Below, in pieces: positions 1-11,449 of a stretch of DNA of 64,000 nucleotides; within the stretch, counting starts at the first letter, position 1, and the number at the start of each line of letters is the position of its first letter. Origin of the DNA: Patagioenas fasciata (lineage: Eukaryota > Chordata > Aves > Columbiformes > Columbidae); the NCBI RefSeq assembly GCF_037038585.1, contig NC_092520.1, positions 18,049,001-18,113,000 of the forward strand, read 5' to 3'. The position numbers and the translations under genes are program-made. Below the pieces are notes generated by a model. That model was not told the origin of the DNA. It ran no database searches and saw nothing but the letters and a program-made list of their open reading frames with translations.

Positions 1-1525
1 ACCCTGGCGACAGAGTCCAGAAACAGTGTTTCTCCAGAACTCCATCTTTCTCTATTTTCCTTAACTCTAATTTGGGCTTGCGTTCACCTACACGTAGGAA
101 ATGGATGCAAACATGTTTATTCTAAAACCTGTATTTTGATAAATCCTGCTTCAACTTCATTGGAAGTTAGACAGGTGCTTTTGTGAAAAGGAGATACCAA
201 AGACTTCCTTGAACATTGGATGGTTGTTAAGTGTTCAAGTGTGCAAGGGTATACGAACAAACTACACAGGGCTATGTTGGAGCTGCATAGCTAAGCATGG
301 ACTGAGCTGACTTTGAAACCAGAGCTGTTCTTCTATCAGGTATTAGTTCTGGCCTGTTTCTGCAGGAAATGTTGCTTGTGCTCTACATGTTAAACATAGG
401 AAAAATGTGCTGGTGACTGACTGGTGGTGTTACTGTTGCCTGATCTCCCATGTTCCAATAAATATGTGCACAAAGACTAACAGGTCTCAAATCCATGAAG
501 AACATGAGAATAATGGTGGTTATGGGTCTAACAAAGGGTCTACGGCTTTTCTAGTGCTCTCCTTGCCACTACCCAGCAGTTAGTTTGTCTGTTCATGGGG
601 ACATCAACAAGCAGCCCAGCCTTTTGTCTGGGGAGCTGATCACAGCACGTATGAGAGAGAGGCAATAGTTGAAACCTAGGTCTTGATATTCTTTCTATTG
701 TTTTAATAGAGAACCTGAAGTTGTCTGTACCTTTTTGTTTATATTTACATCAGCACTTCATTTGGTCCAGATTAAATGGAAAATCTCTACCTGACACAGC
801 AAAAGTTGGGCTCAGCCCTCAATCAGTAACCAGCCATTGCTTAAGTTTGTCTTGAAATAGAGCAAACTAGGGTGGAATTGGAAACTGAGACAGCTAGGTA
901 CATTACTTGCATTTTCTCAAAGGAGGTGGAAAAATTTGTAAGGAAAATTTTAATAGTATTAGCATCAAAGTTATCAGAGTGGTACATGAGCATCAAGTAT
1001 CTTTGTTCAGCTAAGGCAGTGGAGGATTCACTGGGTTTGCTGTTAAGTTCGAGCGGTAGCAGGTATTGCTCTAGGAAAACAGCTTTTTAGAACTAGAGGC
1101 CATTACTGTCTTAAGTGACACATTAGAGAATGTCTCTACATGAATAAGTAGCTCACACAGCAAGGCTGCAGCTACCTGATAGCACAATATTTTTCTTACT
1201 TTGAAGGTGTTTTTTTAACATAAATCTTTCCAATAGTCATCACTGCAAGTTGATTCTCTGTATAACAAATAAGTAGTAAATGAAGGCGTTTTAATACATT
1301 GGAACAATCTGCATGTTTATAATTTTTACACCTGTTGCAAAGAAATAATTGAAACTCTGAAAAGTTTTTGCTCTTTATACTACTGAAAGCCATGCTAAAC
1401 AGCTTTTTGCAAATTTCCAGTTTGGAGAACCGCAGAGTAATCACTGAGATGTTTATGCAGAAAAATAAATATATATCTTCCTTTACAGACAGCATTTTGC
1501 TGCAGATTTTAATTCTTTCTTTTCT
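1..1525. repeat. Segmental duplication, copy 1, first part
   Basis: This stretch matches 21474-22990 in the same orientation over its whole length, with only scattered substitutions and short indels seen by eye. It is cut by the left window edge, so the duplication continues leftward. The match stops abruptly after position 1525 and resumes at about 7608. I see no convincing coding exon in it; the short open frames are not supported by splice sites or by any recognisable family. Confidence 0.93.
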
Positions 1526-1766
1526 GTTTCTTCTGCCTTTGCTCTGGCTCTTAAATGTCTGTTTCCTTAGAAATTGTTCCTGTCTGATATGTTAGAATAT
1601 CTTTCTGTAGAGGCTGAAAATAAACTGGACCTGTAATTTGTCAATGAAATACCGCACTAAATTCTTATTTTCATAATGCATGCAGTTTTCCTTCAAAGAA
1701 AACTACCAAACTTTTTGTATTGTATTATTGTATTGTATTTTGTAATTGTTTTTGTCCTGTATTTCT

Positions 1767-2065
1767 GGGAAGGCCAGAGTCGCCACCCAGGATGTTACCC
1801 AGCACGCCCAGGCAAAGCAGCTGTGTCTATCAGCTGGTCTATGTGCAGCAGCAGCTGCCCAAGAAGAATCTGCAGGGTTGCTCAAAACACCCCCTGGAGA
1901 GAACATGTCAAAACCGGTCAAATGCTTCATACTGAAGCCAATAGGAGTTCAGCAGAGCACTTTGTCGCACATCAGTCCATTGAACCAAAACAGTCCCACA
2001 TCCTATCATCCTATGGATGCAGAAACTGTCTGGGGAGCTCCTGGAACCCTCCAGGGAATGAGCAA
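1767..2065 (+). other. Exon-like open frame ending at a splice donor, identity unknown
   Basis: One frame stays open for about 100 codons and ends at ATG AGC AA|GTAAGT, a good donor at 2066. The frame is less AT-rich than its flanks and contains a CAG-rich tract; its peptide includes LLKTPPGENMSKPV and ISPLNQNSPTSYHP, which read like a Gln/Ser/Pro-rich nuclear protein. Upstream there is only a weak pyrimidine-rich acceptor near 1765. A mastermind-like (MAML) exon fragment crossed my mind but I cannot confirm it. It could equally be a dead exon fragment or chance. It is absent from duplication copy 2. Confidence 0.25.
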
Positions 2066-3305
2066 GTAAGTGCACTGGGAGTGCATGCAGGCAAATTCCT
2101 TCTACCACAGTTGCAACTACAGCGCAAGCTCCAATTTCATTTTCATATCAGACTTACAAGTTAAATCCTGTAACTCTTGCCACAGTAGATATAGTTGGTA
2201 ACCAGAACTTCAAAGAAATGACTGAGATCAATATCTGAGTCTTTTGTCAGACACAATCAACTAAATTACTATGGTTATAGCAGAAATATCACATTTCAGT
2301 ATTACAATGGTGTTCGTTTCCCCTCAGGATGCTTTGATGTCTCAGGTTCTCTTCAGGCTTCTTTTTTGTCATGATGAAAAGCAAAAAAAATGTGACTTCC
2401 CCACTATGAGCCCCTTGCTACTGGTCAGAGAATATGTATTTGCTTATGCTGATTCAAAGAAAAATCGGATATCTCACAGTTTTCACAACAATTTAAAATG
2501 CCATTTATTTCCCTGAGTAGTAAACTACTCCTTCTTCCCCCTCCAATATATTTTCCTTGGTTCTTTTTTTTAATAGCTCATGCATAATTTCACACCTGCA
2601 TAATTTCTGAACAACTTATCAATTTAAGCAGTAAAGACTGACTACTCAAAGAAACACACAGACAACCATTTCACAGGCTGAACTGGACAGGTCTGGCCTG
2701 TTTATGCACAGGAGGTTTCCTTCTTGCAGCCCGCTGAGAAGTCTTGTACTCTTAATAATAATGTTGAAAGACTCTCAAAGCAAAAATCAAGTGTATAAAA
2801 CCCCATGAGAGATAAGAGGAAGAGTACAAAGAATTTAATTCACTGGAGAAGCACAAGCTGCGAGTGTGTCCTGTGATGCATACCAGACACTTTGAAGCGA
2901 AGGACTCTTCTTAGAAGGCCTTCAAGTGTAAGAGTGATGTATGTTTTCTCTGCTCAGATCTGTGTACTGTGCAGAGTTGGTGCCCGGTCAGGCATAGCAT
3001 CGGTTACACACCTTCCTGATCCAATCCTACCAAGACACGTGGCAGCAGTTCCTTAGGAAGCCATTGACATCCAGACATGGAAGACAAGCTTTCCCCATGT
3101 CTCATGCCACTGGCAAATGAATCCTGGTGCACAGCCAGTGGTGCTGATACGAAATAGATGGTTGTCACACTGGAGATGGGAAGGAGACAAATCACTCACA
3201 GAGAATGAACAAGGCATCCCTGCAGTCTCTCCAGAGATTTAATATTGCATAGAGATAGAGTCATATGTGTGCTATTACCTTACTTTAATCAGAAATAAGC
3301 CATTA

Positions 3306-3387
3306 TACAGGGTGCTTCAAAAAGATGGACCCAATTTCAAAGATATAGTGATTTCAAATTGGGTCCATCTTTTTGAAGCACCCTGTA
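3306..3387. mobile_element. 78-bp palindromic mariner-type MITE with TA duplication
   Basis: Positions 3308-3385 form an almost perfect palindrome. The outer 30 bases of each arm are exact reverse complements, starting CAGGGTGCTTC on each side. One mismatch follows, then a loop of a few bases near 3342-3350. TA dinucleotides flank both ends (3306-3307 and 3386-3387), as expected for Tc1/mariner insertion. There is no coding capacity, so a transposase would have to act in trans. The lack of arm divergence suggests a recent insertion or ongoing gene conversion between arms. The exact family is not identified. Confidence 0.75.
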
Positions 3388-3769
3388 TTTCTAGAAACAG
3401 GCTTTGCCCCAGAATGAATATGGGGGTGCATCTATCTCAGCTCTAGAAAATGGTATTGCCATTGTTACTAGAGGAGGAGGGGTCGGAAGTAAGAAAGTAA
3501 TAGTCTTAGTGTTACTCTTAGCAGGGAAGAAAGAATGCTCCAAAAAGCACCTGTGCTCCCAGAGATCAGCTAACTTGACATTTGCCTAGCAGTTTGCTGA
3601 TATTAGTAATTGCATACAAGAACATGCTCTGCAGGTTCCATCTGGGAACGTTTGATGCGATGTTGTCTCTCCAAGGACTCTGGCCATCTCAGAGGACTGA
3701 GTTTACTCCCCCAGATTCAGGGTTATAGCCAAAAGGTGTTGAACATCTGAGCAGCTTTGGATAGCTCTG

Positions 3770-4680
3770 GACAAGGGGACTAAGTTCACCCTTAGAAAGT
3801 TTGCAGACAACACAAAGTTGGATGGGAGTGTTGATCTGCTGGAGGGTAGGAAGGCCATACAGAGGGATCTGGACTGGCTGGATTGTTGAGCTGAGGCCAA
3901 TTGTATGAGGTTTAACAAGGCCAAGTGCTGGGTCCTGCGCTTGGGTCACATCAACACCACGCAGAGCTACAGGCTCAAGGAAGAGTTCCTGGAAAGCTGT
4001 CTGGTGGAAAAGGATTTGGGGGTGTTGATAGACAGCTGGATGAACATGATCCAGCAGTGTGCCCAGGCGGCCAAAAAGGCCAACAGCATCCTGGTTTGTA
4101 TCAGGAATAGTGTGGCCAGCAGGACCAGGGCAGTGATCGTCTCCCTGTGCTCGGCACTGGTGAGGCTGCACCTTGAATCCTGTGTTCAGATTTGGGCTCC
4201 TCACTACAAGAAAGACATTGAGGTGCTGAAGAGAGTTCAGAGAAGGGCAGCAAAACTGGTGAGGGGTCTGGAGCACAAGTCTGATGAGGAGCAGCTGAGG
4301 GAACTGGGGCTGTTCAGCCTGGAGAAAAGGAGGCTGAGAGGAGACCTTATTGCTGTCTACAACTATCCGAAAGGAGTTTGTAGCATGGAGGGTGTTGGTC
4401 TCTGGTCCCAAGTAGCAAGTGATAAGACAAGAGGAAATGGCCTCAAGTCGTACCAGGGGATGTTTAGATTGGATATTAGGAGAAAATTCTCCATTGAAAG
4501 GGTTGTCAGGCATTGGAACAAGCTACCCAGGGAAGTGGTGGAGTCACCATCGCTGGACGTGTTTAAAAGGAGTTTAGATGAGGTTCTTAGGGACATGGTT
4601 TAGTGCCAGAGATTAGGTTATGGTTGGACTCGATGACCTTGAGGATCTCTTCCAGCCAAAAGAATGCTACGATTCTATGA
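3770..4680 (+). mobile_element. CR1 LINE 3' fragment
   Basis: This is a 5'-truncated CR1 retrotransposon. It starts near the reverse transcriptase active-site region (KFADNTKL, where the catalytic box is normally FADD). It runs through the conserved 3' coding part, with motifs such as [15 protein letters not shown] and [18 protein letters not shown], and ends at the typical CR1 tail GATTCTATGA. A 232-codon frame at 3905-4603 remains open, so the copy is fairly young, but it lacks the endonuclease and most of the reverse transcriptase and cannot move by itself. Confidence 0.93.
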
Positions 4681-7329
4681 AAGTGAGATACTCTCCTGTC
4701 TATCAGTTTTGTAAATCTGTCTAGATTGTCCCAGGAGAGGAGGTGGGAGTGTAAATCAGATAGATGTTTAAATCTAGAAGTGTAAATTAGATTCTATAAG
4801 CATGCCTATGAAACCTGGTATAGGGAAAAAATTGCACATTACCAAGACAAAACCCTAAGGACCCTCTTAAAGCTCTGGTAAGACATGAATACTTCCTTCT
4901 TTGGAATTCAATAAATGTCTGAAATCTTCTAGGAGCTGCATTCAACAGTTCCACATCTTTGAAACAGTGTAGCTAATACCGTGCTGAGATAGGATCACAA
5001 TATACAATAGTGGCACAGCACACCACATGAGGGTAGGTCACGCTATTGCAAAATAATTTATGCAAAAAGAAGTACCGACTGGTACCATGGAGGTAATTAT
5101 GTTTATTATCTGTGAGCCCATGGTGACAGCAGATGTGCATTGCAATAGCTCTATCTCACCAACACAGGAGTCACCCTCACTGCTGATGCAGTCACGGTCA
5201 TTTCATGAATTACAACAAAGTATTATAATATCTGAGGAAAGATATTAAACCTGCTAATGTAACAGTGCCTGGTACATGGTTTTAATATTCTATTATTTAT
5301 TATTCTAGTTTTTTGCAACAAAAGGCCTGAAATGTCTTTTCCCTACCAGGGCTTCAGGCTGTGCCTGGGTTTACACTGGTCCTGTGGGGAAGGACAGTTA
5401 AACATTCCAGTTTAGCACCTGACAGGTCTGAGTGCAGTTCCCCAGATTGGGAGAACAGATTGGCTTCTTTTTTTTTTTTCCAAAGATTCAGTGTCATCTC
5501 ACAGTTAAACTAATGTAGAAATCATCTGGCTGGACTACGGGTTTTGGATTAGTGTGTTTATGAGAGTGCTTTCTAGAAAAAGGAATTTGAGCCTGCAGAG
5601 ATCCATGCCAACAGCTTTAAACCAAGCCTGGATTTCTTTCTGTAAGGCATTTTCTACTGAGAAGAGAAATATGGTCTTGATGAGAAATTATTAGACAAGG
5701 GTTTTTATACAATTATGAAGATCAGACTACGGGATATGGATTCTCCTGGGGCAAGAATCAATGAGGATGTTTAAGCACATGCTGCCTTTGAGCTGTGTTC
5801 ACATCACCTGCTGCTGAAGCCACCACCTGCACCCCTGCCTGCTGGCAATGAGCAGGCAGCAAACAGGCAGGGAAAGGCATCACAAAGAGCCCAAAGAATG
5901 GTTCTGATGGCAGATAACTTTCCTGCTGGTCTACTGGCAGAGCCAGAGGGAAAAACAAGCCTGTTCCCAAAGCACCAGAGCTTCCGGCGCCTCTTACTAT
6001 ACGTTAGCAACGGAATTTGTATTGTGGCCCATACTTTGCTTAAGATATTTTGCCATGATGCAAGTCAGCTCTTGGGATAAGATTTCATTAATTGCTCCAT
6101 CAAACTCTCCAGATCACACACAAAGCCTTTAAACTGATTGCTTCTCTTGATATCCTAACTTGTAAGACCAATTTGAAAGCAGCCAGTTGTGCTGGAAATT
6201 CTGTTGTCCTTGTTTTCTCTTCATTTACTGATGTGGTTTGCTCCTCATTGCTCTATTGTCCCCTGGGATTTGTGGTATACTTTTTCACTGGTGAAGCCAC
6301 ATCTGTTTAGACCTCCTTCTCTAGTTGTTTTTTCACTTTACCCAAGTACTTCCCCTGCATCCCTTTTTGTTCTTTTTCCCTGAGTATGCCAATAAAAAGA
6401 ATTTGTATGTTTTCACTGCTGTAAAAATGCATTATCTATGGCAAACTTTCTTTGTAGCAGAAATGGTCACCAGCTTTGTCAAACTGAATAAATTTGTGCA
6501 GTCACGAGCCATTTAAGAAAATAAAAAAAAATCAAGGATTTTCTTTGTCTGATTGTTCAGTAAATAATCAAGAAGTCAATATTTAAATAATAAAATCCAA
6601 TCAGGACCATGTGCAGGAAAAAAAAAAAAGAAAAAAGTGTTCAATTATAAACAGCATTTTTCTGTATGGAATGGCAAATGAAGCTGCACTAAAAAATAAT
6701 GAATCTGCACAAAAGATAAAAGCACCAGTTTCCTTTCACCAGGAGGGAGGGAAGACTTCCCTGTCTTTATGTCATCTTCCCCATTGCTTTTCCTCAGTCT
6801 GATGTGACTGTGGAACAGACTCGCTGTGGAACAGGCTGCTCCTCACCCACTGCCTGTACTTCTCCTTGTCACCTGTTTGCTTTCCCAACTTCTGCAGTAG
6901 AGGCTATTAAAATAGTCCTGAATAGTTCTGTATGCTTTTAACCTTGGTTAACTGGATCCTTCTCTTTTTTTCACCACTATTTTGTTTTCCTAGCCTTTAC
7001 ATAAATATTTACTTCTTACTGCATTTCTCTACCATATTCGTCCTTTTAAGACCATTTTGTTCTAGTTTAATTTCTCCTGCATCTACTGAGGTGTGTGGGG
7101 AGGGCGAATGATTTCCCAAGCTTGTCTAAGTTGCAATCAGTGAGTCATTCCACTTGTCTATTCATTTCTGAGTGAGATCCCACATTTTTCAAAATTGACT
7201 ACATCAGAACGTAATTAAGGAACTGAGATCCTAATTGTATGGAGTGACACTGAGAATTGCGGCACCCAACTTAAAGAAAGAATGTGTTTTCATGGCATTA
7301 ATTATTTACATAAGGGAAAAAAATGATGT

Positions 7330-7445
7330 CATAGAATCACAGAATGTCCTGAGTTGGGAGGACCCACAAGGAAAATCGAATCCAACTCCTGCTCCTGCAC
7401 ATGACAATCCCACAGTGATCGCACTGCTACAGATGGAAGAGTTAT
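7330..7445 (-). mobile_element. CR1 LINE 3' tail fragment
   Basis: It begins with CATAGAATCACAGAATG, the reverse complement of the CR1 terminal octamer repeats, followed by the conserved 3' UTR text (GAGTTGGGAGGACCCACAAG). Only about 115 bp can be recognised before the similarity fades. Confidence 0.85.
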
Positions 7446-7607
7446 AACTGGGCAGTGAGCTGAGCCACCTGCACTCATTAACAACAGAGGTTGTAAAGAA
7501 CATTCTGGACTATTCATGTGTGACTTGTAGTGCAATCCACCACCGGATTTTGCTGTGACCTCTGAGGAGTAGCTCCATGATTCATCTTTAACCAAATGAA
7601 TGGTGTA

Positions 7608-8610
7608 GTGTTCACCAGTTATGGAAGAGGAGGGACAGTGGAGTGAGAAGAGTCTTTAAGAAAAAAAGGGTTTGGCTTGTTTTGAGGCCCTGGGCAGGAG
7701 CTCATGGGCTCATCACCCTTCCCTGGCTCCTAGCGCTACAGTCACTGGAGCGGCACCTGTATTGACACATTACTCGTGGTCAGGAAAATGCTTCAGGTGG
7801 TGCAAAAAGAGCTGCTTTCCCTGCTTCCAAATCATTGAAGTTTGATCACTATTTTGATGTGGTGCTCGATGATGAATAGTGGTTGGCACAAAGATGTACT
7901 TCAATGGCCCAGGGAAGGGGAGAGAGACCTTTGCAAACCTGCAGCACTTACTCCTGTGTCCTCTCCCTGGTTATGACTGCTGATGCTGTATGGGGATGGT
8001 GAACCCTAATGTCACAATCTCTCCCAATCTCTGCAAATTAACACTTAAGCATGGTTACTCATAGGTCTGACCAAAGCCCATTACACAGTCTCCACCAGGA
8101 ATGTCTTATCTAGATTAGTAGTATGAGAAAACCTCGAGTGTTTCGCTTTTTTTTTTTAACCAATTTGCAGACAGTGAATTTATTAATGAGCTAGTTAAGC
8201 TTTAATAAAATATGTTGAAGCTAAATATGCCATCATTCTCTGACTACTATATATTTGCCTCAAGAAACTGTAATTAAGACAATATTGATTTACCACACAC
8301 TTCCAGTGTCACAGATCAGTTATGCCACTGGCACTTACACAAACTCCTTTTGACTTGGAGCATGCAGCAAATGCTCACACAAAATCTATTTTATACTTCC
8401 TCGAGGTAGTGATCTGCTATATACAATTAAAAGTGATTAGGTCTTGATTTTCCAGAGTATCTCAGAAATTCATAGCTTTTCCTGAGATAGAGAAGAATTT
8501 TGTCTAATTCCAATATAAAATAAATCTGAGCCTAAAGAGAAGAATAATTCATCTTCTCTTTACTGGCAAGAAAAATTGTCTTCCTCCCTTGAATTCCAGC
8601 ACAGACATCA
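7608..8610. repeat. Segmental duplication, copy 1, second part
   Basis: It matches 22995-24008 in direct orientation with few differences. One is a deletion of about 20 bp near 8549 relative to copy 2. The match ends after CACAGACATCAA at about 8610; beyond this the two copies diverge completely, marking the right breakpoint. No gene seen. Confidence 0.93.
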
Positions 8611-9090
8611 AAGTTTTTAGATCATCATGATGCCAAAAAATCAGCACCAGTGATTCAGACTTGCTCACAGGTTTGCCTTGGACTTTTTGAGGACAATCAT
8701 GAATTTGGTGCCCAGCCACCCAAGGAAGACTCTGCATTTCCGTAGCACTCTGCTTCAGGCTCCAGGTATGACCCATGTAGGTAAAAATTGCACTTACAGG
8801 ACAACCTGATCACTCACAGTGCTTGAGCTCATCAGATTAAGTCAGGAAGGGAACTGTGGGGGAAGTAGCTTATGTTTTTTGAATAAACCATAACATTTTC
8901 TTTTAACATATCACAGGATCTGGCTTTTTGATTGAGAATGCCTCTGAGGCAGCTGAAATGCAATGGTGACCCTGTAAGTATAAGGCTGAGTTGGTAAGTG
9001 ATCACTCACTAAGCCACAAGAAACTGTGGGAGATACAAGAGAAAGCTGAGAGCAAACTAATCACTGAAGAGAAAAGCTTAAAAAACCTTT
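8611..9090. other. Unique noncoding stretch at duplication junction
   Basis: This lies between the end of duplication copy 1 and the CR1 at 9091. If the duplication is in tandem, the join between units is at its left edge. I see no coding exon and no recognisable repeat. Confidence 0.5.
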
Positions 9091-9517
9091 CACAGAATCA
9101 CAGAATCACAGAATGTCAGAGATTGGAAGGGACCTCAAAAGATCACCTAGTCCAATCCCCCTACTGGAGCAGGAACACCCAGATGAGGTTACACAGGAAC
9201 GCCTCCAGAGTAGGAGACTCCTCAACCTCCCTGGGCAGCCTGTTCCAGTGTTCTGTCACCCTCACTGAGAAGAAGTTTCTTCTCAAATTTAAGCGGAACC
9301 TTTTGTATTCCAGTGTGTACCCATTACCCCTTGTCCTATCATTGGTTGTCACCGAGAAGAGCCTGGCTCCATCCTGTGACACCCTTTACATATCTGTAAA
9401 CATCAATGAGGTCACCCCTCAGTCTCCTCCAAGCTAAAATGATCCAGCTCCCTCAGCCTTTCCTCATAAGAGAGATGCTCCACTCCCTTAATCATCTTTG
9501 ATTTGAGTCCATCTACG

Positions 9518-10810
9518 CTAGACTCTCTCCAGCAGTTCCCTGTCCTTCTTGAACTGAGGGGCCCAGAACTGGACACAATATTCCAGATGAGGTCTCACCA
9601 GGGCAGAGTAGAGGGGAAGGAGGACCTCTCTCGACCTACTAACCACCCCCCTTCTAATACACCCCAGGATGCCATTGGCCTTCCTTGCCACAAGGGCACA
9701 GTGCTGGCTCATGGCCATCCTGTTGTCCACCAGGACCCTCAGGTCCCTTTCCCCTGCTCTGCTCTCTAATAGGTGATTCCCAGCTTATACTGGAACCTGG
9801 GGTTGTTCCTACCCAGATGCAAGACTCTACACTTGCCCTTGTTATATTTCATTAAATTTTTCCCTGCCTGACTCTCCAGCCTGTCCAGGTCTCGCTGAAT
9901 GGAGGCACAGCCTTCTGGCGTGTCAGCCACTCCTCCCAGCTTGGTGTCATCAGCAAACTTGCTGATAGTGCACTCAATTCCCTCATCCAAATCATTGATG
10001 AATATATTGAATAATACAGGCCCCAGTACTCACCCTTGAAGGCACTCCACTAGATACTGGCCTCCAACTGGACTCCGCCCCATTGATCATGACTCTCTGG
10101 CTTCTTCCCTTCAGCCAGTTCCCAGTCCACCTCACTATCCGATCGTCCAGACCGCACTCCCTCAATTTAGCCGTGAGGATGCTGTGGGACACCGTGTCAA
10201 ATGCCTTACTCGAGTCAAGGCAGACCACGTCCATCACTCTACCATCATCCATCCATCTCGTTATGTCCTCATAAAAGTCAATGAGGTTGGTCAAGCACGA
10301 CTTCCCTTTGGTGAAGCCATGTTGACTGCCTCTAATGACTCTCTTATCCCTAATATCCCTTGAGACGGCACCAAGGATAAGTCATTCCATCCGTTTCCCA
10401 GAGATGGAGGTGAGGCTGACTGGTCTATAGTTGCCCGGGTCCTCCCTCTTGCCCTTTTTGAAGACTGGAGCAACATTTGCTCTCCTCCAGTCCTCAGGCA
10501 CCTCTCCCATTTCCAAGACTTAGCAAAGATGATGGAGAGCGGTCCAGCAATGACCTCGGCCAGCTCCCTCAGCACCTGCGGGTGCATCCCATCTGGACCC
10601 ATGGATTTAGGGATGTCCAGATTGCCTAACTGCTCCCTAAGCCAGTCCTCATCAATTGAGACAAACTCCTCCATTGTTCTGCCTTCCTCTGGGGCCTTAG
10701 CAGTACAGGGCTCCTCAGGACAGCTTCTGGCAGAGTAGACAGAGACAAAGAAGGAATTCAGTAACTCTGTCTTCTCTGTATCTTCTGTCACCAGGGCACC
10801 CACCTCATTC
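9518..10810 (-). pseudogene. CR1 reverse transcriptase remnant
   Basis: Several minus-strand frames together make up the CR1 reverse transcriptase and its C-terminal region. Recognisable blocks are [13 protein letters not shown] and [15 protein letters not shown] (10400-10820), DSSKAFDTVSHSIL (10100-10294, normally DFSKAFDTV), [10 protein letters not shown] with the catalytic FADD box (9766-9990), and [15 protein letters not shown] (9518-9730). The frames are offset by indels, and the GVPQGS block is degraded to GVPSRVS, so no active enzyme is encoded. Confidence 0.9.
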
Positions 10811-11449
10811 GTCCTAGTTTTGTTAAAAAACAAGTTTCTCTTTTAGTGAATTTTGCCTGTCAGCTAAAGCCTTCATATTAGCTACATTTTCCTGGAGAAC
10901 CAGACACATGTTTGATAAGCACGGATGGACATCTCGCGAGAGGGACAACGAGAAATCGGCGACCAAGAAACTGACCAACTGTGTATAACATTCCATTCAC
11001 GTGAATACTTCGTATAAAAGTGGGAGATCATGAGGATCTCGTCCCTTTTCCTTTTTCCCTTTTTCTTTTCCCATCTGCTTATGACCGACATTAGGAGAGG
11101 ACCTTGCTGGTCGTCCCTGTGAATTGAGGCCTAGTGAGAGACTGAATCCAGCTCCGGTTGGCTGCAGAGTCTAATCCAGGACTTTGGGTGCTGGCTCTGC
11201 AGTTGCTGAGACTTTCAAGATTGGTTTTGTATATTTTGTATTATTTTCTCTATTCTTAGTAGTAGCATTAGTAAAACATCTTTGATTTTTCCAACTCTCT
11301 TCTCTCTGTCCTTCTTTCCCTCCCGATCGCCTGTCCTGAGTGGGAAGTGGGGAGAGGGAGGGGCAAAAGGGGGAAGCTGGGGAGGGGAGGAGGTTAACAA
11401 TACATCTGCCAGGGTTTTTGTTGTCACCCCGCAACCTAAACCCTCGACA
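10811..11449 (+). mobile_element. Solo LTR inserted into CR1
   Basis: This 639-bp element matches the LTR at 55735-56390 end to end, from GTCCTAGTTTTGTTAAA to CCCTCGACA. It carries a TATA-like box (GTATAAAAG, near 11012). No internal viral genes or second LTR flank it, so it is a solo LTR left by recombination of an endogenous retrovirus. It lacks about 34 bp found in the other copy and the first T of the 5' end. The CR1 resumes on both sides (NVGPL on one, NEVGALV on the other), but a few bases are lost at the 5' junction and no clean target duplication is visible. Confidence 0.88.

Larger units (their letters stand above)
1526..7607. other. 6.1 kb segment present only in duplication copy 1
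   Basis: In the second duplicate the sequence jumps from the equivalent of 1525 straight to the equivalent of about 7608, so this block is missing there or was inserted here. It is composite: an exon-like frame (1767-2065), a palindromic mariner-type element (3306-3387), a CR1 3' fragment (3770-4680) and a short CR1 tail (7330-7445). It does not look like one mobile element, so deletion from copy 2 is the simpler explanation. In 2066-3305 and 4681-7329 I see only AT-rich noncoding sequence with homopolymer runs and no supportable gene. Confidence 0.8.

Noticed and set aside
3689-4603. Long frames on both strands (274 and 232 codons)
   Set aside because: The plus frame is CR1 reverse-transcriptase C-terminal sequence and the minus frame is its antisense shadow, not a host gene.
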